The position numbers and the translations under genes are program-made. Positions 49,729-58,843 of a stretch of DNA of 64,000 nt are shown in pieces. The number at the start of each line of letters is the position of its first letter. The first letter of the stretch is position 1. Origin of the DNA: Streptomyces hayashii. GTDB lineage: Bacteria > Actinomycetota > Actinomycetes > Streptomycetales > Streptomycetaceae. Location: positions 1 through 64,000 of the forward strand of contig NZ_JAHHIU010000084.1 in NCBI RefSeq assembly GCF_024539815.1, in the 5' to 3' direction. Below the pieces are notes generated by a model, which had not been told where the DNA came from, ran no database searches, and saw only the letters and a program-made list of their open reading frames with translations.

Positions 49729-50304
49729 TCATCTGCCTGGTGCAGTGGGTTGGTGGGGGACAAGACGGCGTTCGGCGAATGGCCATGGGTCTCTCGCCGC
49801 AAGGGTGAAGGCGGCTGGCCCTTGCTGGAGATGGGTGAGGACGCCGAGGAAGACGGCGTGGGAGACCGCCAGCAGGCAGCCGTGTTCTTCGGCTGTGTCG
49901 TGGAGGAAGTCGGCGCAGCGGCTGGCGCGGGTGTGGAGGTCGGTGAGGCTTTCCCCGTCGCCGCAGCGCAGGGAGGGTTCCGCCAGGCGGCGGGCTCGCC
50001 ACGCTTGGTAGGCGGGCGGGTAAGTGTCGGGCGTGTGGCCGAGGACGATGCTGGGGGCGTGCCATTCGGCCAGGAGGCCGTTGGTGGCGATGATCGGCAG
50101 ACCGGTGTGGCGTGCGATCTCGGAGGCCGTCTGACGGGCTCGGAGGACGGGGCTGGTGACGATGCCCGTGATGCCTTCGGGGAGAGGCAGCGAGCGGCGG
50201 ACCTGGTCGCGGCCCTCCCAGGTGAGGGGCGCGTCGAGTGGGGCGTGGTAGCCGGGGCGGTGGCCTTCGTAGGCTCCGTGGCGCATGAGATAGATGTCAG
50301 CCAA
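49729..50304 (-). CDS. Histidine phosphatase family protein
   Basis: 191 residues. The catalytic RHG is in MADIYLMRHGAYEG, the second motif is SPVLRARQTASEIARH, the acid is in LLAEWHAP, and the second His is in CLLAVSHAVFLG. Family members remove phosphate from small metabolites or proteins. The TTG start (50304) lies within the end of the SDR gene (8-nt overlap), making it the last gene of the eight-gene operon. It may dephosphorylate the pathway's product (inference). Confidence 0.88.
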   Translation of the reverse strand: MADIYLMRHGAYEGHRPGYHAPLDAPLTWEGRDQVRRSLPLPEGITGIVTSPVLRARQTASEIARHTGLPIIATNGLLAEWHAPSIVLGHTPDTYPPAYQAWRARRLAEPSLRCGDGESLTDLHTRASRCADFLHDTAEEHGCLLAVSHAVFLGVLTHLQQGPAAFTLAARDPWPFAERRLVPHQPTAPGR

Positions 50305-51058
50305 GGACCCAACCTCCGTCGATGCGGAGCGTCTGGCCGGTGATGAAGCTGGCGTCCTCGGAGGCGAGGTAGGAGACGGCGGCAGCCACGTCGTCGGGGT
50401 GGCCTCGGCGCTGGATGCACTGGCGGGCGAGCTGCCGGGCGGTCATGGCTTCGGGGTCGTCGACGACGGTGTGCTCGGCGGGGACGTGGATGGAGCCGGG
50501 GGCCACGCAGTTGGCGGTGATGCCGGCCGGGCCGAGTTCGCGGGCGAGAGCGCGGGTGAGCCCTTCGAGCCCGGCTTTGGCGCTGATGTAGCCGGAGAGG
50601 TCGTGGCGGCTGGCGGTGGCGAGGACGGAGCCGATGGTGATGATGCGTCCCCACCCGCGGGCGGTCATGGCGGGTGTGAGTTCGTGGGCGAGGAGGTAGT
50701 GGCTGGTCAGGTTGGTGGCCAGGGCTTCGTGCCAGTGGTCGGGGGTGGTCTGCGCCCAGGTGCGGCGGGGGTATGCGCCGGCGTTGCTGACGAGGATGTC
50801 GATCGGCCCGAGTTGTTCGTGGGCCTGCTGGCAGAGTGCGTGGACGGAGACCGGGTCGCGGAGATCGGCGGCCAGGGGCAGGGCGGTCATGGCGTCCCGG
50901 GCGAAGCGCTTGGCAAGTGCGGCGGCGGCCTCGTGGTCGTCGAGGTGGCTGAGGACGACCGTGGCCCCGTCGGCGGCGAGTCGTTCGGCGATGGCCGGGC
51001 CGATGCCGCCGGTGGCCCCGGTGACCAGGGCGGTGCGTCCGTTCAGGGAGCCGGGCAT
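50297..51058 (-). CDS. Short-chain dehydrogenase/reductase
   Basis: 253 residues from ATG 51058. Classical SDR: cofactor loop TGATGGIG, ADLRDP, SNAG, and the Ser-Tyr-Lys triad in IGSVLATASRHDLSGYISAK, ending SEDASFITGQTLRIDGGW. FabG-like proteins reduce or oxidise alcohols and ketones with NAD(P)H. Its start overlaps the stop of the kinase-like gene by 16 nt. Substrate likely a sugar or pathway intermediate from context. Confidence 0.9.
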   Translation of the reverse strand: MPGSLNGRTALVTGATGGIGPAIAERLAADGATVVLSHLDDHEAAAALAKRFARDAMTALPLAADLRDPVSVHALCQQAHEQLGPIDILVSNAGAYPRRTWAQTTPDHWHEALATNLTSHYLLAHELTPAMTARGWGRIITIGSVLATASRHDLSGYISAKAGLEGLTRALARELGPAGITANCVAPGSIHVPAEHTVVDDPEAMTARQLARQCIQRRGHPDDVAAAVSYLASEDASFITGQTLRIDGGWVLG

Positions 51059-52179
51059 GAGGTCTCCTGCGGGCAGAAGTAGACGGTGGGATCGAAGGCG
51101 GGACTCATGGCTTCGGCGAGCCGGGCGAACAGGACCAGCCGGTCGTGCGGTGTCAGGTCGGCAAGGTTGTAGACGCCGAGGATGCGCATGGCCACGTAGG
51201 GGCGCAGCAGTTCGGCGAGGCTGCCGCTGGGCCAGAGCCGTTCGGCGACGGGGCGGACCAGCCGGTTCCAGTACGTGGTGACGGCAGTGCGGCGCGGTTC
51301 TGAGAGGCGCAGCGTGTAGTCGATGCGGATGGTGCGGGTGGCATGGTCGACGTCGGCCCGGTGTATCTCGGGGGTGTTGGCCGGGATGCGGTCGAAGGTG
51401 GCTGAGTGGTCGGCGAAGGCGGCGCTGTTGTAGGTGGGGACGAGCCATCCGCCGAGGGCGGAGGTGTACCAGAGGAAGTTCGCGAACTCGCCGGCGATGC
51501 TGTTCAGCCCGGCGGTGTCGTAGTCGAGCCAGGCAAGGGGGTGGGCGAGGTTGACGTCGGTGGGATCGCCCTGGGTGAGGGCTGCCCAGACCGGTGCCGT
51601 CGTAGCGAAGTGTGCGCGCAGGCGCTCAAGGACGGCGGGCCAGTCGAGGCGATAGGGCAGGCCGTTGATGTGCAGGGTGTAGGTGCCGAGGCGGGAGACC
51701 GGGACGTCGATGAGGCTGTCAGCGACGGGGAAGTCGGCTCCGGCGTAGTACGTGTCGAGACGGCCTCCGGGAGCGGCCCGGTCGCCGTACAGCTTGCCCA
51801 CCACGAGCGCAGGATCGGCCAGCTGAGCGGTGTTGAGGATGACGTCCCGGTACGCGGCCACGAGTTGGCGAAGGTAGGCGTGCAACTCGTCGGTGGTCTC
51901 GCCCGTGTTGAGCAGGTCGAGCAGCAGTCCGCGGTTTGTGCCGGCGGGCAGGCGCTCGTACGCCAGGAGGTGTCCGCCGGGGACGCGCAGGTGGGCGTGG
52001 AGGGCCGGTACACGGTAGTGGCCGGCCAGGCGGGCGTGACCGCGGATTTCCTGGCGGGCCTCGGCCGGGTCGCGGGTGTACTTCACCAGCAGGCGATGGC
52101 TCTGGATGTCGATGGGGCACAGCAGGTTGCGGGTGAAGCGCCGCACTGGCCCGATACGCAGACGGGCCCGTGCGGGCAT
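51043..52179 (-). CDS. Aminoglycoside-phosphotransferase-like kinase
   Basis: 378 residues. Features of the APH/choline kinase fold: strand-3 lysine in HRLLVKYTRDPAEARQEIRGHARL, hinge HLLAYERLPAGTN, catalytic loop GDPTDVNLAHPL (Asp...Asn), and metal-binding LDYDTAGLN. The usual HGD reads QGD. Small-molecule phosphorylation is likely; the substrate is unknown. The ATG overlaps the GT9 stop (TGATG), and the stop overlaps the SDR start. Confidence 0.75.
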   Translation of the reverse strand: MPARARLRIGPVRRFTRNLLCPIDIQSHRLLVKYTRDPAEARQEIRGHARLAGHYRVPALHAHLRVPGGHLLAYERLPAGTNRGLLLDLLNTGETTDELHAYLRQLVAAYRDVILNTAQLADPALVVGKLYGDRAAPGGRLDTYYAGADFPVADSLIDVPVSRLGTYTLHINGLPYRLDWPAVLERLRAHFATTAPVWAALTQGDPTDVNLAHPLAWLDYDTAGLNSIAGEFANFLWYTSALGGWLVPTYNSAAFADHSATFDRIPANTPEIHRADVDHATRTIRIDYTLRLSEPRRTAVTTYWNRLVRPVAERLWPSGSLAELLRPYVAMRILGVYNLADLTPHDRLVLFARLAEAMSPAFDPTVYFCPQETSCPAP

Positions 52180-53339
52180 CAGCGGCCTCCGTTCAGCAGA
52201 TCGAGGCAGACCTGTGCCAGGGCGGCGGGGGTGAAGGCGTCCATGTGGATGTCCGTGTCCGGGGTGATCGCGTCGCGTACGGGGCACAGGTCGCCCTGGT
52301 GCATGCGCTCGGACAGGGCGGTGGCCACCGCGTGGTGGTGCGGCAGGCCGGTGCGCCATTTGCTGTGGCTGTGCCGCGCGTACAGGCCCACGACCGGCGG
52401 GCCGCTCCCGTTGGGCGTACGGGACAGGGCGGCGAGGTGGGTGAGGCCGGTGTCGTTGCCGATGACGAGGCGGCAGTGGGGGAACACGTCGGCGAGGTCG
52501 AGGGCGGCTATCCCGTCCAGGTAGAGGATCTCCACGCCGCTGCGTGTGGTCTGGGTGGAGATGCGCCTCCCCGTGCCGGGGTCGCCGCCGATGATGAGCA
52601 GGCGGACCTGCGTGTGGTGGGCGTCGGCGATATGGCTGGCGATCTGGATGTACCGGCGGGGGGTGTAGTCCTTGAGTTCCGGCCAGCTCGTTGCGGTGAT
52701 GGCGGCGATGGTCATGCCGTCCAGCCACCCGGTGGCGCTCAACTCCTCGACGAGCCGACTTCGTTGACTCACCAGGGTCGGGGCGAAGGGCGTGGTGGCG
52801 GGCAGACGGATGCCGAGGCGGCGTTCCAGGGCCAGGTAGTGGCGGGCGGGGAGGTCGAGGTGGGCGCGGTCGTCGCTGGACCAACAGGGCGGTGCGGCCG
52901 GGTCACACACCACGCTCACCGCTGCCTCCGGGCCGTGTGCCTCGATTCCCGCCCGGTCACCGATGACGGCCCGCCGACCGATGCTGGGTCTGGCGTCAGG
53001 CGGGGTGTGCGAGAGCAGTCCGGAGCGGGAGAGCAGCTCCGTGTACGGTCCGGTGGCCCGCATGGTGGTGGACAGAGTGCGCAGGGTCTGCCAGTCGGCG
53101 ATGGCGCGGACAGCGGCGAGGGCGAGGAGAGTGTCGCCGAGTTTGCCGTGGAAGCTGACTTCGACCTCGTCGCAGGTGTTGAGCCGGTCGACGAGTTCGG
53201 TGGCGGCGGGAACGGGCAGTGGCGCGCCGACGGGGACGCTGGCGCGGTCGTATCCGAGGGGCGTGGTGTGTACGGCCTGGGCGGGGATGATCTGCGTACC
53301 GGGGCGGAACAAGAGGCCGGCTGGTGCGAGTGTGGTCAC
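52179..53339 (-). CDS. Glycosyltransferase family 9-like protein
   Basis: 386 residues from GTG 53339. The N-terminal HGKLGDTLLALAAVRAI and the C-terminal RLVIGNDTGLTHLAALS are the GT9 (ADP-heptose heptosyltransferase) signatures; the middle has WPELKDYTPRRYIQIASHIAD and LLIIGGDPGTGRR. Gram-positive streptomycetes have no LPS, so a different acceptor, such as a secondary metabolite or a small molecule, is expected. It is coupled at both ends to its neighbours (GTGA upstream, TGATG downstream). Confidence 0.85.
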   Translation of the reverse strand: MTTLAPAGLLFRPGTQIIPAQAVHTTPLGYDRASVPVGAPLPVPAATELVDRLNTCDEVEVSFHGKLGDTLLALAAVRAIADWQTLRTLSTTMRATGPYTELLSRSGLLSHTPPDARPSIGRRAVIGDRAGIEAHGPEAAVSVVCDPAAPPCWSSDDRAHLDLPARHYLALERRLGIRLPATTPFAPTLVSQRSRLVEELSATGWLDGMTIAAITATSWPELKDYTPRRYIQIASHIADAHHTQVRLLIIGGDPGTGRRISTQTTRSGVEILYLDGIAALDLADVFPHCRLVIGNDTGLTHLAALSRTPNGSGPPVVGLYARHSHSKWRTGLPHHHAVATALSERMHQGDLCPVRDAITPDTDIHMDAFTPAALAQVCLDLLNGGR

Positions 53340-53911
53340 GCGGCTGCCTCGATCGTGGTGAGGGAGACCAGGGGGAGGCCGAGACCGTCGAGCAGGGTGC
53401 GGGCGCCGCGTGTGGTGTCCTCCACGAGGCAGGCGGCGGCCAGCGGTTCGGCGCCGGCGTCCCGGAGCCGGCGGGTGAGGTCGGCGAGGGTCTGGCCGGT
53501 GGTGATCTCGTCGTCCACGAGGATGATCCGCTGGCCGGGTGCGATGCCGTAGGCGAAGACGTCGGTGCGCATCACGTGTGGCTCGCAAAATCGGACCGCG
53601 CCGTCGAGCGGCAGGTGGAGCTTCCAGGCGATCTTGTACGGCAGCCGGGAGGCGGTGGCGAGGGAGACGGTGGGCAGGATGCCGCCGGCGTCCAGACCGA
53701 GAAGGAAATCAGCGGTGTTGTCGGCGTACGACAGTTGAGCCTGGAGGCGCTCCCACAGAAGACCTCCGATGGAGGCCAGTGCCTCGGGGTGGACCGGGGC
53801 TTCGAGCCCGTCCAGGGAGTGGACGATCCGCTCGCGGCGGCTGGTCGCACCGATGCTGAGGCGTTCGACGACACGTGCCGAGAACGGCGGTACGGCAAGG
53901 GTTTCGGGCAT
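53336..53911 (-). CDS. Phosphoribosyltransferase-like protein
   Basis: 191 residues. The PRPP-binding loop IILVDDEITTGQTLADL is characteristic of type-I phosphoribosyltransferases, with a preceding FLLGLDAGGILPTVSLA. The family uses PRPP to attach ribose phosphate to a base; some members are regulators. Start at ATG 53911. Base specificity cannot be told. It follows the DUF4254 fusion gene by 47 nt and overlaps the GT9 gene by 4. Confidence 0.85.
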   Translation of the reverse strand: MPETLAVPPFSARVVERLSIGATSRRERIVHSLDGLEAPVHPEALASIGGLLWERLQAQLSYADNTADFLLGLDAGGILPTVSLATASRLPYKIAWKLHLPLDGAVRFCEPHVMRTDVFAYGIAPGQRIILVDDEITTGQTLADLTRRLRDAGAEPLAAACLVEDTTRGARTLLDGLGLPLVSLTTIEAAA

Positions 53912-53958
53912 GGCGAAGCTCCAGCGGGCGAAGAGAAGGACATGGGGGCGTTGGTTGG

Positions 53959-55758
53959 TCAGGCCGCGACTTGCGTGGCGTACCAGTCGAGGAAGCAGTC
54001 GATTGCGATCGTGACCGGCTTGAGGGCGCTTTCGCGGGCGTCGTCGCGCCAGGCTGCGGAGACTTCGGCCAGAGAGGGCACGCTGAACGCGGGCAGGCCA
54101 GGCATCTGGGCGGCGGCTGCGAGGATGCGGTCGGGTCCGGTCTCCCACTGGTTGTGCTCGCGCAGCAGCAGACGGCAGGCCAGGACGAGGTGCTTGTACA
54201 GCTGCCGTACGGCGTCCGGTCCGGCGGTGGCACGCAGGCGGCGCATGGTGAGGATGACCTGGGGGAGTTCCCGGACTGCGGCCAGGTCGAGTTCAGCGCG
54301 GGTGATGGTGGGCAGTTGGAGGCCCGGGGCGGCGTGCAGGACGGGGTTGCCCTGCTGGAGCTGGTACAGCGCGAAAGCGATGCGCGGGGTGAGGTGCCGT
54401 GCGGTCAGTTCGCCCGGGGTCATGAGTGAAGGGCCGAGTGAGGCGACGCCATCCACGGCGGCCCAGTACTGGGCAAGGGCCTCGTGGACATGGCGGGTGG
54501 CTTCGTGGTCGGCGACCACGAGCAGGTCCAGGTCCGACCAGCCGGAGATCCAGCTGCCCTCGCCCGGACTGCCTGTCAGTGCGGCGAGCCGCACTCCGGG
54601 GCCGTGCACGCGGATGGCATCGACGAAGTCGGCTGTGGCCGAGGCGACGGCCGCCGGCAGGCCGAGCCCGTAGGGGGTGGCTACGCGCAGCGTTGTAGAG
54701 GCAGGCGGTGCGGCAATGCGCCTCAACTGGGCGCGCAGGGCGGCGACGCTGCCGGCGTTGTCGATCACGTGGTCGGCGAGCGTGGCAACGCGGTGGGCGC
54801 CGCGGCTCATCTTGACCTCGTCCTTGGCGGCCACGGACTGCGGCGCCGTGCCGGACCGTGCGACCCGCACGGCGAAGGCGACGTCCAGGTACACGATCTG
54901 CAGCCGGTCACCCATGAGCTGCTTGAGTTCGGCGATCGAGGCGTCGTCGTGGACGGACTCGATGCTGAACAGCCGGGAACCGGGGTTTCCCTCGGCGAAG
55001 CGGTTCAGCTCATCGAGCAGCAGCTCGGCCTGGCGACGGGCAGAGAGCATGTACGGGTCGGCGAGGCCGCGGCGATGAGCGGCCTGCTGCAGCAGAAACC
55101 CGATCTTCATGCGCTGGGCGCCGCAGGTGTCCCGGACGAACTCGGCACTGGTGCTCTTGCCGCACTCGCTCAGCCCGCCGAAAGCGAGGACCCGCTGCAG
55201 ACGCGGGCTCGGCCGGATCTCGACCGCCGCAGCCTCGTCCTGGCCGTACAGCTTGTAACGGGCCGGCACGGGCAGGCGCCGCTTGCCGGCGACGACGTCA
55301 CGGACCAGGGCGTCGAGCGCGGCGCACAGCTCCTGCTGCTGGCGGTGCAGGGCGGGAATCCGGCGCCGCGTCAACTCGTCCCGCTCCGAGGCGCGTTCGC
55401 TGTGCCAGATCCGTAAGGTGAGGACCGAGAGCCGGTCCAGGACCGAGGCGAGGGTCTCGGTGTGCAGCGGCGCGTCGGGCCGGACCGGGCCGACGAGGGT
55501 GCCGAGGATCTCGTCGCACCGCTCGGCCAGCTGGTTGCGTTCCGCGTTGAGCTGGTCGATCTCCCGCTTGCAGTCGGCGACCCGCTCTGCGGTCAGCGAG
55601 GTACCGCGCACGCGGTCCTCGGCGTCCCACAGCCGTCCGTTGACGGTGTGGAGCCGGGTGGCCGCGTCGTCCAGGCGCCGCCGGTCTTTCTCCGGCAGAC
55701 CGGTGATGGCGCGGGCGAGCCCCGGCGGTATCACCAGGGGTGGCGCGTGTGGGGTCAT
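53959..55758 (-). CDS. DUF4254 - P-loop kinase - nucleotidyltransferase fusion
   Basis: 599 residues. Residues about 20-170 look like DUF4254 (HTETLASVLDRLSVLTLRIWH, ending RYKLYG). A P-loop NTPase follows (Walker A GLSECGKST, residues 195-203; FSIESVHDD as the acidic strand; RGAHRVATLADHVIDNAGS). Residues about 385-430 form a polymerase-beta-type nucleotidyltransferase motif (GS at 396-397 and SDLDLL with Asp409/Asp411), followed by a helical tail. The arrangement suggests one protein that phosphorylates and nucleotidylates a small molecule. It overlaps the thymidylate-kinase-like gene by 4 nt. Confidence 0.7.
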   Translation of the reverse strand: MTPHAPPLVIPPGLARAITGLPEKDRRRLDDAATRLHTVNGRLWDAEDRVRGTSLTAERVADCKREIDQLNAERNQLAERCDEILGTLVGPVRPDAPLHTETLASVLDRLSVLTLRIWHSERASERDELTRRRIPALHRQQQELCAALDALVRDVVAGKRRLPVPARYKLYGQDEAAAVEIRPSPRLQRVLAFGGLSECGKSTSAEFVRDTCGAQRMKIGFLLQQAAHRRGLADPYMLSARRQAELLLDELNRFAEGNPGSRLFSIESVHDDASIAELKQLMGDRLQIVYLDVAFAVRVARSGTAPQSVAAKDEVKMSRGAHRVATLADHVIDNAGSVAALRAQLRRIAAPPASTTLRVATPYGLGLPAAVASATADFVDAIRVHGPGVRLAALTGSPGEGSWISGWSDLDLLVVADHEATRHVHEALAQYWAAVDGVASLGPSLMTPGELTARHLTPRIAFALYQLQQGNPVLHAAPGLQLPTITRAELDLAAVRELPQVILTMRRLRATAGPDAVRQLYKHLVLACRLLLREHNQWETGPDRILAAAAQMPGLPAFSVPSLAEVSAAWRDDARESALKPVTIAIDCFLDWYATQVAA

Positions 55759-56417
55759 CGGGGGTTCCCGTCCGTGAGTGGTGGGGCCGGCAAGCGGGTG
55801 CCGAGGAAGGCGGCCACCTCGGCGTGGACGTCGTCGGAGGAGCGGTTCTCGCAGTTCACGACCGCGGTATACAGGCCACGGTCGGCCTGCTGGAGCAAGA
55901 CTGCGTGCAGCGTCCTCTGGTAGTCGGGGTAGACGCCGGCCCAGGGACGGCCCTCTCGGGCGCTGGTGATCGCGTAGCTGCGTTCGGCGTCGAGCGAGGG
56001 AACCAGGAGAACGGACGTCTCCGGTGCAAAGACGCCTGAACCGGCGATGTCGGCCACAGTGTCCAGAGCCTGCTGTACCGTCAGCCCGTCCTTGACCACG
56101 CACGTCGCGGAAGCCACGGCGAGGAGCATGGGCAGGCCCCGGTCGAGCAGCCCCGTACGGCCCGCCTCCCGGGCGGCGGCCCGTTTGGCATGGCTGGCCA
56201 GCAGCATCTTCGTCAGCTCCGCGGTGGTGGACATCTCGAACCACCACCGTGCGTAGTCGCCGGCCGCCACCTGTTCCCACGGTCCGGGGTCATGTTCATG
56301 GATCGCGCCCAGCGGCTGGAAGCCGGAGCGGCGCTGGGCCAGCAGTCGCAGCTGAGTCGTCTTGCCGACGTTGTCAGGGCCGTTGAGACTGACGAAGGCC
56401 GGCAGCGCGTCGGGCAC
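55755..56417 (-). CDS. Thymidylate-kinase-like P-loop protein
   Basis: 220 residues from GTG 56417. Walker A GPDNVGKTTQ (residues 13-22), LLDRGLPMLLA as the DR(x) motif of thymidylate kinases, and SAREGRPW near the lid. It differs from housekeeping Tmk in the substrate strands, so the phosphate acceptor may be another nucleotide or a nucleotide-like compound. It lies 6 nt after the Nudix gene and is coupled to the DUF4254 fusion gene (ATGA). Confidence 0.8.
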   Translation of the reverse strand: MPDALPAFVSLNGPDNVGKTTQLRLLAQRRSGFQPLGAIHEHDPGPWEQVAAGDYARWWFEMSTTAELTKMLLASHAKRAAAREAGRTGLLDRGLPMLLAVASATCVVKDGLTVQQALDTVADIAGSGVFAPETSVLLVPSLDAERSYAITSAREGRPWAGVYPDYQRTLHAVLLQQADRGLYTAVVNCENRSSDDVHAEVAAFLGTRLPAPPLTDGNPR

Positions 56418-56423
56418 CGGCGC

Positions 56424-56891
56424 TCACGCCTTACGGACAGGCGAGTCGAGAACGGAGACGATCGCCCCGGTGTTGATGGTGATGAACTCGGCCAACTGCG
56501 GCGGCATCAAGTTCAGTTCGCGGACAGCGGCCGGGGTGAACGGCACCCGGACCACCTCGTAGCCGCCCCGTTCCGGCTTGCTGAACTCCGTGCCGGTCCG
56601 CGCCGCAAGGTCCATCGACACCAGGCGCGCGGCGAAGATGTGCTGGACACCGATGCCGCCGACCAGCTCGTCGGTGATCAGATAGACGAGCTCCGTGCGC
56701 TCCACCTTGCCGCCGAGTTCCTCGAACACCTCCCGGTGCAGGGCCGCTTCGACAGACTCGTCGTCGGCTTCCACACCGCCACCGACCGTCACCCAGTACG
56801 GCTCCCGGCCCGGCTTGGTGCGTTTGATCAGGACAAGCTCGTCACCGTCGAGGAGGATGGCGCGGGCGCTGCGCTTGACGACATCGGTCAT
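56424..56891 (-). CDS. Nudix hydrolase
   Basis: 155 residues, first gene of the minus-strand operon. The Nudix box occupies residues 39-60 (G-x5-E-x7-R-E-V-x-E-E-x-G) and is complete, so activity on a nucleoside diphosphate derivative is expected. A C-terminal segment LNLMPPQLAEFITIN may be a specificity helix. In this operon it could sanitise or process the nucleotide intermediate. Confidence 0.92.
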   Translation of the reverse strand: MTDVVKRSARAILLDGDELVLIKRTKPGREPYWVTVGGGVEADDESVEAALHREVFEELGGKVERTELVYLITDELVGGIGVQHIFAARLVSMDLAARTGTEFSKPERGGYEVVRVPFTPAAVRELNLMPPQLAEFITINTGAIVSVLDSPVRKA

Positions 56892-57105
56892 AGCGTGGGT
56901 TCCTTCTGGTCGCGGTACAGCAGGAAACCGAGGCGGAGCCGCCGCCTTGCGGCGAGCGGATCTCCAGCCTGGCGGGACCCAGCATGAAGCAGACCGCGGC
57001 CAGGGTGTGACGTACGCGTGCTGAACCAGTGCCGCACCGGCGCCGAACAAGCCTGGATACGCTGGGTACTTCGGCGGACGATCAACGGTGGACGGGGGTA
57101 CGGCA
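56892..57105. promoter_or_regulatory. Divergent promoter of the operon and XRE gene
   Basis: 213 nt between the divergent starts. It has short inverted repeats (CCGCCGCCTTGCGGCG at 56,940-56,956) and a possible -10 GGATACGCT near 57,055 for the XRE gene. It is the likely binding site of the XRE regulator. Confidence 0.4.
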
Positions 57106-58245
57106 ATGGTCACGGTGAGGCAGTGGACCGGCCGGAGCGCCCGGCTGCTGCGCGACGACGCTCTGCGCCTGAGCGTCCGTGACTTCGCCGACTACCTGGG
57201 CGTGAGCGACCGTGCGGTATCGAAGTGGGAGGCAGGCGGGGAGAGTTATCGTCCCCGCGCAGACTCGCAGGCTGCTCTCGATACCGCGCTGACCCGCGCA
57301 ACGGACGAAGCCAAGGCACGATTCGCTGAAGCCCTCGGACTGAAGAGCGCCGGGCCACCGCCCGCTGGCGGCGGGATCGAAGTCGACTCCCACAAGTTCC
57401 TGCCCGTCTTCATCGGCGCCGAGCGCGCCCACCGGCTCCGCGCCGACATGGCACATCACACCGAGGACGAGTGGCTGCAGTCCTCGGCGGCCCTCCTGGA
57501 CCACCCGGAAGCCCACGAGTGCACTCTTCACGTCTTCGCCTGCGGCGTCGCCGTGTTCCACCTCGTCCAGCCCCACACACCCTCATCGCTCACCGAACTC
57601 GCCGTATGGCGCTACCGCTCCTACGCAACCGATCTGCCCTGGGCAAGGACGAAGATCCACGACCTCCTCGACGCGGACCACTCACGCGTCCCCAGCCCCG
57701 AATACGTCCTCTCCCTGTACTGGCTCACCGCCACTCCGTGGACCGGCAGCGAGTACGACACCGCTCTGCGCCTGCTGTCCACCCCGTCCGTACTCGTCGA
57801 CCGCGGCGCATCCGGCGGCCCCGCACCGCTCGATGGCGCGGTGGAAGAGACGCTCCTGGCGACGGGCTTCGACCACCCGGACATCGTGTCGTTCGGCGTA
57901 CGCGGAGTCTCCGCCGGCTATGCGGGATGGTCCGGCGTCGCCTACGCATCGATCTCGCCCGAGCGCAGCCTCACCGTGGACGAGCTGGTGGCCTGCGAGC
58001 TGACGGTCCAGGCCCTGTGGTGCTTCACCCACCAGATCCAGCAGATGATCGAGGACGGCCAGGACCCCTCCATGCCCGAGGAATACGGCTGGCGTTTCCT
58101 GCGCGCCGCGTACTCCCGGCTCACCACGGCCCGCGCGCAGGAGACCGCTCAGCACGTCCTCATGCGGGAGGCCATCATGAAGACCAGCGGCCTGGCTGAC
58201 CGCCTGCGTGCGGGACAGGACGCCCTACGTGAAAGCGTCGGCTGA
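57106..58245 (+). CDS. XRE-family regulator with large C-terminal domain
   Basis: 379 residues from ATG 57106 with GACGGGGG 9 nt upstream. HTH at about residues 18-45 (LSVRDFADYLGVSDRAVSKWEAGG). The rest is a long sensor-like region of unknown fold (LHVFACGVAVFHL, YGWRFLRAAYSRLTTARAQE). Streptomycetes carry many such long XRE proteins that switch neighbouring small-molecule operons. It is divergent from the eight-gene operon and sits 23 nt before an isochorismatase-family gene, so it probably controls both sides. Confidence 0.85.
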   Translation: MVTVRQWTGRSARLLRDDALRLSVRDFADYLGVSDRAVSKWEAGGESYRPRADSQAALDTALTRATDEAKARFAEALGLKSAGPPPAGGGIEVDSHKFLPVFIGAERAHRLRADMAHHTEDEWLQSSAALLDHPEAHECTLHVFACGVAVFHLVQPHTPSSLTELAVWRYRSYATDLPWARTKIHDLLDADHSRVPSPEYVLSLYWLTATPWTGSEYDTALRLLSTPSVLVDRGASGGPAPLDGAVEETLLATGFDHPDIVSFGVRGVSAGYAGWSGVAYASISPERSLTVDELVACELTVQALWCFTHQIQQMIEDGQDPSMPEEYGWRFLRAAYSRLTTARAQETAQHVLMREAIMKTSGLADRLRAGQDALRESVG

Positions 58246-58268
58246 TACCGAGCAAGGAGAGACACCGG

Positions 58269-58838
58269 ATGGACATCGCCAAGGCGGCACTGGTCGTGAT
58301 CGACATGCAGAACGGCTTCGTGAACCGCCACAGCATGCACGCCGTCCCTGCTATCGCCGACCTGGCCAGCAGTTGGGCCTCGACGGGAAGGCCGGTGCTC
58401 TTCACCCGCTACTTCAACTACCCCGACAGCCCGTACGAGCGCTTCTTCCAGTGGAAACGCCTCCAGGGGCCGCCCGAGACGGACATTGTGCCCGAACTCG
58501 CCGACCGTGCCGCCCGTGCGCACGCCGTCCTCGACAAGACCGGATACACGCTCTTCACACCAGAAGCCACCGGACTGATCCGTCACGCCGGCTGGACCGA
58601 CCTGATCTTCTGCGGAGTGGCCACCGAGAGCTGCGTGCTCAAGTCCGCCGCCGACGCCTTCGAGCACGGCTACGCCCCCTGGATCGTCACCGACGCCTGC
58701 GCCAGCGACGCCGGACCCGACGTCCACAACGCCGGCCTGACCGTGGCCCGCCGCCTGATCGGCCCCGGACAACTCGTCACAACGAGCCAGGTGATGCAGC
58801 AACTCACCTCGTACGACCAGGCCATGGTGCTGGAATAG
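58269..58838 (+). CDS. Isochorismatase-family cysteine hydrolase
   Basis: 189 residues. The catalytic triad is visible as Asp12 (LVVIDMQNGF), Lys90 (VLDKTGYT) and Cys122 (ATESCVLK), with the cis-peptide GVATE just before Cys. Members hydrolyse isochorismate, nicotinamide, biuret or peroxyureidoacrylate; with the full triad a nicotinamidase- or ureide-type hydrolase is likely. An AAGGAGAG ribosome site precedes ATG 58269. Second gene of the XRE operon. Confidence 0.88.
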   Translation: MDIAKAALVVIDMQNGFVNRHSMHAVPAIADLASSWASTGRPVLFTRYFNYPDSPYERFFQWKRLQGPPETDIVPELADRAARAHAVLDKTGYTLFTPEATGLIRHAGWTDLIFCGVATESCVLKSAADAFEHGYAPWIVTDACASDAGPDVHNAGLTVARRLIGPGQLVTTSQVMQQLTSYDQAMVLE

Positions 58839-58843
58839 CCCAC

